Origin: Tritrichomonas musculus
Lineage: Eukaryota > Parabasalia > Tritrichomonadida > Tritrichomonadidae
Reading direction: 5' to 3'
NCBI GenBank assembly: GCA_039105265.1
Contig: JAPFFF010000002.1
Location: 7,812,001-7,876,000, forward strand
Length of the DNA: 64,000 bases
The notes under the pieces: generated by a model
What the model was told of the DNA's origin: nothing
The model's input: only the letters and a program-made list of their open reading frames with translations
The model's database searches: none
Part shown: one piece after another, positions 1 to 10,000 of the stretch
Numbering within the stretch: position 1 is the stretch's first letter
How the letters are laid out: every line of letters begins with the position of its first letter
Translations under genes and position numbers: made by a program

Positions 1-433
1 CAAAATTTTCATTAGTAACTTCTTCTTCACTGTTATTAATTTCTACTATTTGAGCTTCATCATTATTTTTTTTGCCTTCCCTAAGATTTGAGACATTTTC
101 AGAATGAACAATAGGAGCATCAGGTTGTGATTGTGATAATAAAGTTGAGCTAAGCATATTTGACGGTTCATCTGGCTTGCTCTTTTCAGTACTCGCAAAT
201 GTAACTTTTTTGGGATTAAAAATGAAAGGTGATCTTGAGATTTGATCCAAAGATGAATTAGAATTGGAATCAAACCCAATATTTTGATCATTATTTTCAT
301 TTTTTCTTTCTTGATTCAAGTTTTTACCTCCTTGAGTTACGGTTGGAAATTGGATAAAAGAAGGAGGAGAAGGGGCAAAAGCATTTGAAGAAGGCTTACT
401 TTTTGATGATTGAGCAAATTGGAAGAAGTTCAT
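1..433 (-). CDS. N-terminal part of a low-complexity Ser/Asn-rich protein, cut by window edge
   Basis: An open frame on the minus strand starts at ATG 433-431 and stays open to base 1, giving about 144 residues with no stop. The protein begins MNFFQFAQSSKSKPSSNAFA and is rich in Ser, Asn, Pro, Gln and Glu, with scattered Phe (SPFIF, SFIQF) and an acidic end (NNSEEEV). No folded domain is visible. Scattered Phe in a Ser/Asn-rich disordered chain resembles FG-nucleoporins or Sac3-type N-termini, but true FG repeats are absent, so no function is given. The gene lies on the same strand as the next locus, about 300 bases away. The start is the only Met at the head of the frame. Confidence 0.55.
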   Translation of the reverse strand, partial: MNFFQFAQSSKSKPSSNAFAPSPPSFIQFPTVTQGGKNLNQERKNENNDQNIGFDSNSNSSLDQISRSPFIFNPKKVTFASTEKSKPDEPSNMLSSTLLSQSQPDAPIVHSENVSNLREGKKNNDEAQIVEINNSEEEVTNENF

Positions 434-731
434 TTATTTATATTTTTCAAAATCCACATTTGATGCATTAACTGCTTTTTTTTTTTGATGCATCAAAATT
501 TTTTTTTGTGAGGTTTACACCGCTTTCCTTGGAATGTAAACAAATTCATACATAACGATTCTTAAAAGATTCTTAACACGAAATGAAATAATTATTTTAC
601 GAAATCACAAAGTATAAAATAAAATAAAATCAAATTACACAACAATATGTTATATTGACATCATGAATAAAAGATATTGGTTGATTCTATTTTTTTTTAT
701 AAAGCAAACATTTTTTTTATAATATTTTTTT

Positions 732-1886
732 TTAAATTTCATTGTCAACTAAATCTAATTGTATCTTCAGCTCTTGAAGGGAATTCCTCAAGTTTTCCAT
801 TTCACTCAAAGAAGTGAAATGCGTCAAAAACTTTCCAAAATCTGTCCAGTTTGCCTCACTTACGCTTCCGAGGAGCTCGGAGAAGTGCGTGTTTTCTTTT
901 TCTATGAAATAATCAAAAATGATATATCTGGCAGGTAGAGTTTCGCAGCCTGAGTTAAGCAACGCCAAGAAGAGGAGAGACTCGAAGTTCAAGTCGGAGC
1001 CACAATTAAAAACAGACAAGATTTGATTGACTTTTCTCTTTGGTGGCTCTTCCACTTTTTGAGGGCATTTATTTCTTCTCAAAATGATGCTTTTCTCGAC
1101 TTCTCTGAGTGTATTCAAAACGTAGTTGAAGGCCTCAATTTGCATTGCGACTGGTATGTCTCCTTTCATCACCTGTAGGGCTTCGACTGTGCGCCAGAAG
1201 AACTCAGATTCGCCTCGATGCAGCTTGTTTGTCTCGTACGAAACGTCCAAGCTTTTGAGGACTTTTTCAATGAGGACGCGAGTGATGCTATCGCATGCAT
1301 TTACATTGACTATAACCGTCACTGACGATAGACATTTCTTAGGACCTCTCGAGAGGACGATGAAGAAGATTAACCGCTTCAGCTGGTTCGCATTGAAGAA
1401 CTTTTCGACCTTCAAATAGGCGTTAGAAACCGTCAGCTGAAATTGGCGGGCAAAAGTGGCAAGATTCATCGCAAGAGGAGCGAGAATGATCGACTCGTGG
1501 CAGGTGAGAAGTGAGGTGAACGATGCGTATTGGTCACTGGCTAGTCTGAAGCGGATGTAGTTCTCGAAGACGTGGCTCTGGTCAATTAGAAGGTTGGCTC
1601 GACGTTTGGCCAAATATACCTTCAAATTCCAATCTTGGCTTTTTTTGTCGTCTGGAGGAGATGACGAGGAAGGAGTGACTAAGGAAGAATGACTGACACT
1701 CATTGAAGAGGATGATGATGTTTCTTCCTTGCTGCCGTCGTTGCTACTGCTGATTTCTGAGCTTGTTTGGCCTTTACTTTGAGTATCGAGAGGAATTTGT
1801 GTGGAACTGCTTTCTTCGCTGCTGTTGTTCGAAGACTTCGTGATTGCATTGATCGTTGAGAGGGAGTCTGCATCGAGCGGGATCAT
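732..1886 (-). CDS. Unrecognised protein, downstream part of the split gene
   Basis: This 384-residue frame begins with about 90 residues of Ser/Thr-rich linker and then has a compact helical domain (about residues 90-384) ending QELKIQLDLVDNEI. The Ser-rich start continues the Ser-rich end of the 1883-3949 frame, so it reads as the C-terminal half of the same protein. No family was recognised. A helical GTPase-activating-like fold is conceivable, but no catalytic motif was seen. The DNA here is clearly GC-richer than the upstream half, a pattern shared by other long genes in the window. An independent small gene translated from the overlapping ATGA is possible but less likely in a eukaryote. 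Confidence 0.5.
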   Translation of the reverse strand: MIPLDADSLSTINAITKSSNNSSEESSSTQIPLDTQSKGQTSSEISSSNDGSKEETSSSSSMSVSHSSLVTPSSSSPPDDKKSQDWNLKVYLAKRRANLLIDQSHVFENYIRFRLASDQYASFTSLLTCHESIILAPLAMNLATFARQFQLTVSNAYLKVEKFFNANQLKRLIFFIVLSRGPKKCLSSVTVIVNVNACDSITRVLIEKVLKSLDVSYETNKLHRGESEFFWRTVEALQVMKGDIPVAMQIEAFNYVLNTLREVEKSIILRRNKCPQKVEEPPKRKVNQILSVFNCGSDLNFESLLFLALLNSGCETLPARYIIFDYFIEKENTHFSELLGSVSEANWTDFGKFLTHFTSLSEMENLRNSLQELKIQLDLVDNEI

Positions 1887-3949
1887 TGATAGCTCGCTTG
1901 TTTGATTGGCCTCCCTCTCTTGCCTTGGCTACCATTTACATTATTGTTGTTGCCGCCGGTCACAATCGGAGACTGATCATTGATGATATCAGAACTTTGA
2001 TTATCATTGAGGATGCTGCTGATGTTTATGAAGCTGTTGTTGAACTGTGGATTTATCAGCTGATCAGAATCGGTTTGTACCAGGGGCTTCTGGGCTTCCG
2101 TGTCCATTTCCTTGGCAAGACGACCAATGGTCAAATCTTCATTCGAAGGCGAACTTTTTAATAGGTTATCGGAAACGTTGTTATCAGTCGAATTTGAATC
2201 AAAAAAGATCTTCTTGGATTTCTTTGAGTTTCGATCGTTATTTCCAGTTTTTGCATTTCCTCCTTGTGAAAAATCATCGGAATTTCCTCCTTCTGATGGA
2301 TTGAACGATGAAAAATTGCAGGCATCTGGACCAATACGCTCAATTAGGTCAATTGTAATGTCGTTTGCAGACTTTTCTTCATTTTCAGATGAAAAGTGCT
2401 CTTGGAGGAAGATTCTCTCAAATTCTGGGTTATCTTCAACTTCGAACTTTTTGATATTAAAGACTACCATCTCAGATTTTTCTTTATTATAGTCAACAAC
2501 TTTGGGTCGCTTCTTTGGATCAATATCTAGGTTGTAAAAGCTGTTTTGATAGTCATTTCCGAAATTAAATTCATCGTAATTGTAATCATCATTCATATTT
2601 TGATTATTATCATTTTCGTTCTCTTTTTGCTGCTTTTTTTTGTTGCTTTTCTTCTTTGATTCGTTTGCAAGCTGAGTTGGGCACATCGTTAAACATAGGT
2701 CTGATACTTGTGATTTTCTGACAAATGAACGAACAGCAAACATTTTAAAGAATTTATCTTTCGAGAATTTTGAATATGAAATCCCTTGTAATGAAGGAGG
2801 GAGTTCGGTGATATTTTCAATCGCATTTGTGGCAACAGCTACATCAGCAATAGTCAAAGCAAAATCTAAGTAAGGAAGATCAAGCATGGAGTATAAAGGA
2901 GGGATTTCAAAACGAGTCAACCCTTCAAAATATGCTTTGTGGAAAAATTTTGGATTCAATAATGAAGAATTTTTCACACAATTAAGGACATCTTTAAAGA
3001 CAGGATCTGCTCTGAGACATGGCGAAGCGCTAATATAAAGGGAAGAAACATAACTAAAAAAGTGATCAAAGAAAAAGTCGTTGAATTCACTTTGAGTCCA
3101 ATGACGCTGATACATTAAATCAATTAGTTCAAGAGCTTCTACTGGGAGGAGCGGAATTGATTGAATTATTAAATCGCAGAGCATCTTAGCATATTGAAAT
3201 ATATCGTTATAGGATGCATCATTTGAAAAAGAATTTCGTGTTTTTCGTTTAAAATATGAAAAGAAACCATGCTTGTCTTGGTCGCTTATGAATGATTGGC
3301 TTGTTTTTATTTTTGATTTGCTTTGCAATTTATTAGGAGATGAATTACTTGTAATTGATTTTAAGTTGATTTGCTTAATTATCTTTGGATCTGATGTAAA
3401 TCGGTATATAAATGGATACATAACGGCTTCTACAAAACGATATGTGATAACTGAAGTAAAAAATGGTTTCATAATTTCAGATGCCATTTCTGGGGGTACT
3501 ATTTTCATTATTGCTTTATAGAACTCAACAGCGCGTGCGGTATGGTCATGAGAAATGAAAAATCCAAAAAGTCCTGGAATAACTGAATAAATTAAATAAT
3601 GACTGTCACATTTATCCATTCTAACTGCCATTGCTTGAGCAAAAAGAGATATATTTTTGTGAACATAATTAACTAACAATGAAGCATATTGAATAAATGT
3701 TGGTGTTGCTTCACGTGAAGTTAGAACTGGGCGCGATAAAACATGCTGAATAAATTCTTGTTGAGGCGGTAGAAATTTTTTCGGATATTTGTCTTCTGGT
3801 AACATTGCAATTGGCAAAACTGTTAATGTTCTGTGTCTTGTTATTGAATCAAATCTGATGGACTCTATTTCATCTAAAAATGAGTTTGCAAGATTGAAAG
3901 TGTCAGGAGGAACACATAATAAAAGTCTTTGTAATGTTGAATAACTCAT
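1883..3949 (-). CDS. Unrecognised helical protein, upstream part of a split gene
   Basis: The 688-residue product is not recognised. Residues about 1-400 look like a folded, mostly helical domain; about 440-480 is a Lys/Asn/Asp/Tyr-rich low-complexity stretch; the last 150 residues are Ser/Asn/Asp-rich. It ends with a GKRGRP segment like an AT-hook core. The stop TGA overlaps the ATG of the next minus-strand frame (732-1886) as ATGA, and that frame is also open for about 14 codons upstream of its ATG. The two parts therefore probably form one gene of about 1,070 codons interrupted by a frameshift, or by an assembly indel. The start lies 127 bases from the divergent TRRAP-like gene. A TCATA initiator-like motif sits about 25 bases upstream of its ATG. 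Confidence 0.6.
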   Translation of the reverse strand: MSYSTLQRLLLCVPPDTFNLANSFLDEIESIRFDSITRHRTLTVLPIAMLPEDKYPKKFLPPQQEFIQHVLSRPVLTSREATPTFIQYASLLVNYVHKNISLFAQAMAVRMDKCDSHYLIYSVIPGLFGFFISHDHTARAVEFYKAIMKIVPPEMASEIMKPFFTSVITYRFVEAVMYPFIYRFTSDPKIIKQINLKSITSNSSPNKLQSKSKIKTSQSFISDQDKHGFFSYFKRKTRNSFSNDASYNDIFQYAKMLCDLIIQSIPLLPVEALELIDLMYQRHWTQSEFNDFFFDHFFSYVSSLYISASPCLRADPVFKDVLNCVKNSSLLNPKFFHKAYFEGLTRFEIPPLYSMLDLPYLDFALTIADVAVATNAIENITELPPSLQGISYSKFSKDKFFKMFAVRSFVRKSQVSDLCLTMCPTQLANESKKKSNKKKQQKENENDNNQNMNDDYNYDEFNFGNDYQNSFYNLDIDPKKRPKVVDYNKEKSEMVVFNIKKFEVEDNPEFERIFLQEHFSSENEEKSANDITIDLIERIGPDACNFSSFNPSEGGNSDDFSQGGNAKTGNNDRNSKKSKKIFFDSNSTDNNVSDNLLKSSPSNEDLTIGRLAKEMDTEAQKPLVQTDSDQLINPQFNNSFINISSILNDNQSSDIINDQSPIVTGGNNNNVNGSQGKRGRPIKQASYQ

Positions 3950-4047
3950 TAATTTAGCACATTCAATTTTTTGTATGATCTATCAATATTTGAGAATTTT
4001 TTAATCCGATACCGATTATTATTAAATGAAAAAGTTAGTTAGTAAAT

Positions 4048-4052
4048 TCATT
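4048..4052 (+). promoter_or_regulatory. Initiator-like TCATT upstream of the TRRAP-like gene
   Basis: TCATT lies 25 bases upstream of the ATG at 4077. It fits the trichomonad initiator consensus TCA(C/T)(A/T), which normally sits within about 20-30 bases of the start codon. The motif is short and common in AT-rich DNA, so single sites are weak evidence. Confidence 0.4.
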
Positions 4053-4076
4053 GAGCTCTATTAAAAAATAGAAAAA

Positions 4077-7000
4077 ATGGAAAATCAAAGTTCGAGAATT
4101 CTATTAAAACCATTAAAAGCAGCAGATGAAAGCCAACTTATTAGCTTAATAGACTCACTTTCGAATATTACAAAATGCGATTTAAATATTTTTAATCAAA
4201 TCCGTGATTTTTTCTTTCAATTATCTAATTCCGACTTTGATAAATTAACCCAAAAATATGCAAGTAAATTTTTTATAATATTAGTTACTCTTTATAAAGT
4301 TCCAAACGCGCAATTCAAAGATTCCGAACAAAAAATATCTAGATATAAAAGTGCATTTCTTTCTTTATTAGGATTTATTAATTTCAGATTGTTAAATTCT
4401 AAAACAACGAAAGAACTTCTTGATATTCTAGTTAAACAAATTAATGAATCTTCTTATGAAGATTTAGTACATATTTTAAGAATAATTAGATATTCATTTA
4501 ATTCTCGAGATCCAGAATTTTTAAAAATTCTTCCAAAAATTATGGCTGAAATTAATCCAGGAATTCGGAATCGTCTTATTAATATAATCAAGGATTATGA
4601 AAGCATTACCATGCAAACGCTAACACCAGCGATTTCACTTCTTACTATGCTTTCTAATCCGATTCAACTTCTAATGCCTGTTCTACCTACTCTTGAAAAA
4701 ATTCTCAAGCATGATTATCAAAATCGTGTACCATTACAAAATTTAATTTCTCTTTTTGCTCTTCAATTTAAAATATTAACTCTATTATCACCGACCAACA
4801 CTAATTTTCCAATTGTTCCAACATTGATTCGCATTCTCTTAAAAACTCCACCATCAATATCTTCAATTATAGAAAATTCAGCAGAAATTCTAATTAACTA
4901 TATACAAAAAGATCCAGAGAGGCGAATGGAACCTATGGTACATTATTTTCCTCAATTATTAAATTTCAAATTATTAACTTCAGAAAATTTCCGTCCCTAT
5001 TCATTTATCATTCAATTCAGCTTTGAACAACTTCAGAAATTACAAAAAGTGAATGAAGATTTACTTCTTAAATTTTCCAAATATATCACATCTATCCTTC
5101 ATTTCAGAAAGGCGACATTCACGCAATGTGCATCATGCTTCAACAACATCTACAACGTGATTGCCCTCCCAGTTAGCCAGACCCAGTTCCGCAACTCTCT
5201 GCTTTCGCTGTATATTTTTTCATTTGACGTCGGCTTCATGGAAATTGAGCAGCAAATTGTCAGGATGATGGACATGATGAGCAGCCAGCGGGAACTTTTA
5301 TGTGCTTTCAATGCGCTATTAATTGTGGGTGAATATTACTATCGTCTATTGAAATTTCTGATAAGAACGGTAAAAATTGTGAACCAATGTGAATTTTTGA
5401 AAGGAAAACCGTTTTTAGTTCACATATCATCACCGTTACCTAAAATTGAGTTTCAACAACTCGTGGAGCTTCTTGTTCGCTCATTGATCATCTTGATGAA
5501 ATATCGAGAAGCCCTCCAACAGAGCATTCAAATGGTCCGCTTCATTGAGCAGTCAAAAAGTTCGCAAGATCATTACAAATTGTGCAATCAAAACTTGAAG
5601 GCTGTTCGAACTTACGATCGTGCACGAAAGTTCCACTTCAATTCAGCACAAGAAATGATCAGCTGCATCTCCGCCATTCCTTCCTTTTTCGCACAAATTG
5701 TCTGGGATCGTTTCTTTGAGAAGTTCTTTTCATCAACTGATAATTTTGGACTCGATACATGCACGTTTCGTGTAGTTATTGCAGATGTGCGTGTTTTCCA
5801 AACTTTTTTCAATTCGATTACGAACTTCATTTGTAAGAAGTTAAAAAGTGGCAACCAACTGACGAACTTTTTGAAGTCAATGCAAACAATCTTTGAGAAA
5901 TTGTCAGTGAAACCGTCTTATCCACCAAAGGCGATAGAAAACATTGAGAAGATTTTTAATGAGGCAAACAAGGTCATCTCTGCTTGTAAGGAGATGATGT
6001 CTGATCCGCAATACTGCAGCGAGATTCTTGCATTCATTCGTTATTTTTCGTCTTTTTTAAACTTTGTTTCTAATAGTAATAAATACACATCACAGCTCAT
6101 TAATGACAATTTCATTTCATTCGTCATTAAGAACGTGTCACAAGTTCCTTTCGCTCAGAAAGCAATCTTGAACTTTATTTCTTACGCTGCAAATAAAAAG
6201 ACAGAAATTTTGAAGAACTCAAATGTTATCAATTTCTTGATTTTAAGCTTGTCATCTGATTTTAATCAATCTTTGTTTCTTCTTCATGCATCGAAGAAAC
6301 AAGATAAAGTAAAGTTCTTTCAGCATCATTTGATGCCAACGATGTACGTCACATTAATCAAGCTGCTTGACAAGGCGACAAATGAAACAAGAAAAATCAT
6401 TGTCAAGTTTTTGAAGAAGATTCCTGCAAATCTAGTGAAAACAATGGATTCTGTACCTGACACCTTGATGAATAATCATTCGATATTATTAAAGAGAGGT
6501 GACAAATCAGTCATTTTTGATTGTGACTCTTTGATTGCGTCAATTCGAATGTCATTGAGTAGTAATTTGGCCGATTCTTTCCTCTGGGACTTTTTGACAA
6601 AGATTATTCAATCATTCACTGAGATAAAGAATTGGAACACCGACCAACACAAATTCTTCTTCCAAATATTGATCCTTTTCATTCACTTCTACCAGAAAGA
6701 TCCGAAAGAAGTTGAAGAACATTTCATAAAGATATTTCAAATAAACCACATCTTAATGAAGTGCCACTTTTTGATAGCACTTTATTCGGAAATGATTGAA
6801 CCATCGACGAATTTAATCAATTCTATTTTTAAAGACATTCAAGATAAAGAGAGCTTCAAGTTGTTCATAACAAACATCATCACTATCATTAAAATCACTG
6901 ACTATTCAACGAAGATTGTTTTGTCACGAATTTGTCATTCGATAATCAACAATCTTCCTCTCGAAATCATTGATGAAATCTCCTTTTCAATCCTCGTTCA

Positions 7001-10000
7001 TCACACTGTGATTGACTCTTATTCAACTGAGTGGATTGTTGAACAACATTGCGATTTAATAACAAGTTTTAATGAATTGAATTACTTATCGGAAGACAGT
7101 TTACAATTAATAAAATTCTGTAGGGAACGTTTAACTGGCAATTCTATATCAATATTGCCTATTTTGAACCTGATAAAACTGTCGACATCTCTTCTTCCAA
7201 TCCTTGTGGCTGTTGAGATGATATCCAAGAATGAAAACATTGAAGAAATTTTTCAATTTCTCGATGAATTCATTTCAAATGACGTTGCTTGTTATGAATA
7301 TGGAAACAGTCGAATCATTGGCCCTTTATCACGTGCTTTTCCAGTCATTCTCGACAAGTATTACGAGAAAATCGCACAGATAATAAAAGAATCAACAGAG
7401 AACATTTCTTCAATGAACAACAGGAAACATCAAGGATTGTTTCTTGTTATTCTTCTTCCTGTTTTAAACTCGAATAAATTCTCAGGAATTGTTGATTTTG
7501 ATTCAATTCTCAGCATTTGTAATCAATTCTTGACTTGCCAAAGCCCACTTCTTAAATCTCAAGCACAACAAGTTTATCGTGCTCTTTACCAATACGGATC
7601 AGAACAAATCAAGATGAAGATTCAGACTCAATTTGAGCAACTGACAAAACTAAACAATACTAAAAGCAACTTTTTGAAATGGATTCCTTTAATTGACGTT
7701 GCTTTTACATATTTTCCAATCTTTACGAACAAAGTTTTGTCTATTTCACTCAATGATCTTGACTTAATTAAGCAAGGAATATCTTTAAATAGTCATCAGA
7801 ACTCGAATCCAGATGATTTCTTTAAGACAATTAGTTCCAATTTAAGTTTTTTATCATCTGGAATCGTTGTTCAATATTTAATCTCACAAAACCTGTTTTT
7901 TCAAACAGCTAAACAGATCATTTTAGTTTATAATCAACTCACTTACTTTAGAGATCACGAACACATTATTAAGTTCTTTGAACAAAGTCGTAATGAATTT
8001 CCTAAGTTTGTTAATCAAACTCTTGACGATGAAAGCGTGATGAACTTTTTTGCATTAAATATTGATCAGCAAAAGTTGAAAGATTTGTTCAATCAATATT
8101 TAGCAGACATTAAAATCACAGATGAAAACATCAAGAAGAATCCGATCATTTCTTTAATTGCTCTTAAAACTGACATGAATCAATACTTGATCCAATCAAT
8201 CATCAACGTTTCACACCAGATGATTGATGCCTACGACAAGTATCCAATGTCATTTAAATCTATAATTTTGAAAGAAATAGTGATTTGGTTCTCTCGGTAT
8301 CGAGCTGAAGATTTCTTTTACATGTCTTTTCATGCATTTGAAGTTAATTCACCTTTGTTAACCGCTCTTTTCTCTCAATCTGCACCAGTTGACGTCAATC
8401 TTGAATATTTCTTGAATTTGAAATATTTAGATAAAGACGAAATCAACTTTGCTTTCCTTGAAGCTTTCATTTTCCCACTGTTGCAAAAGAACCAACAATG
8501 GCTGGACACGATTGTTGATTTTGTACATGATAAGTTCTCTGTTTCTGTCTTTTTGCAGTTCATCAATCTTCTCTACAACACGCGAATTTTGACGACCAAA
8601 GTGAAATACGATGCCTTTGAAATCTACAAGCAATGTCAGACCGATGAGATGCAACTTCAAGCAATTTTGTTTTGGAGTTATTCAGGCTCTTCACATTTTT
8701 TAGAAATGTTTTCTATTTTTGCCAGCTTTTTCCATATCCATTTGGCCAGTGAAGTTCGAACTGTTGCTGATGATCTCAAGATTCCATCTGAATATTATGG
8801 TAACAATGAGCTTTGCACCATATTTTTAAATCTTGTTCGTCTGTTTTCACGGAATCCGACAGTTTTAATAACGGTTCTAACAATCTATATTAAGAATCGT
8901 GAAGCCTTCCGTAAAATAGACAAACAAATATGGGAATATGTGCAGGAACAAATGATGTGTCTAGTTAATCCAAAGAAGAACATGATACAAAATTACAAGA
9001 TGCAATTTATTTACTTAATAAAGATATTACCAACGAGTGGAAATTTATCTAATAATGAGAATGCACTAGCACATCGAATCATTGACTTTGCGAATGGAAT
9101 GATGACCTTTACCAAAGAAGAAGAGAAGAACAAGTATGACATCATGTTAAAATACAGGGGATGCATTTTAAAAGGCTTAATAAGTCTAGGTAAATCTTTT
9201 GGCCCACAATGTGAATTTGTAAGTCAACTTTATCAAACAGTAATTGACTTGTATCCGAGGACGTTGCAACCGAATCCACTTCCAAATGAAATTGCGTTAT
9301 TTGATCTGTTAATGCATTCATTACCTGAGCTTGTTGAGGCAATGTGCCAATACAACGACTTTCCTTTGTTTGATAAATTCATCGATTTCATCATTGAGAA
9401 TCACAAGTCAATGGACACAATTTGGACTGCTTCATTTCTTTGCCTATCGTTTCTCTCCGATTCTAAATATTATCACGACAAAGTCAACGAAGCATTCCAA
9501 AGGACTCAATTATCAAACGAGTTCATTAATCAAGCATTCCCAATTTTATGGAAAAATCCTCCAAGTGAAGGCTTTCGTATATCAAAGCTTGTTCCTGCTG
9601 TCATTAAATTCTGCAGGTTTTACAACCCTGAAAAGCCAGTTGACATGCTTTTGAGTGATTCAATGTTAACCAACATTTTCGAATATCCTGCTGACTCTTC
9701 TTTGTTTGTCATTTTAAAGGCCTGCCAAGATTGCATAAGAGCAAATCAAGACCCAGGAAATCGGATCTTTTTCTCACGAGTCCTTGTGAGAGCTCTTTCA
9801 ACGAACAGGAAGGATCCATTCCTTGAGAAGAAGATAATTCAAACTCTCGAAGATCCGAATGTTCTTTCTTTCTTTTCATCGAAACAGAACACTTTGACAA
9901 AGGAAGTATTTGACACTTTTTCAGATCAAACAAAATTGACCTTTGGTGCTTATTTCCTTGATAAATACGAGGATGAATTGCTGGACATTTTGAAGAAGAA

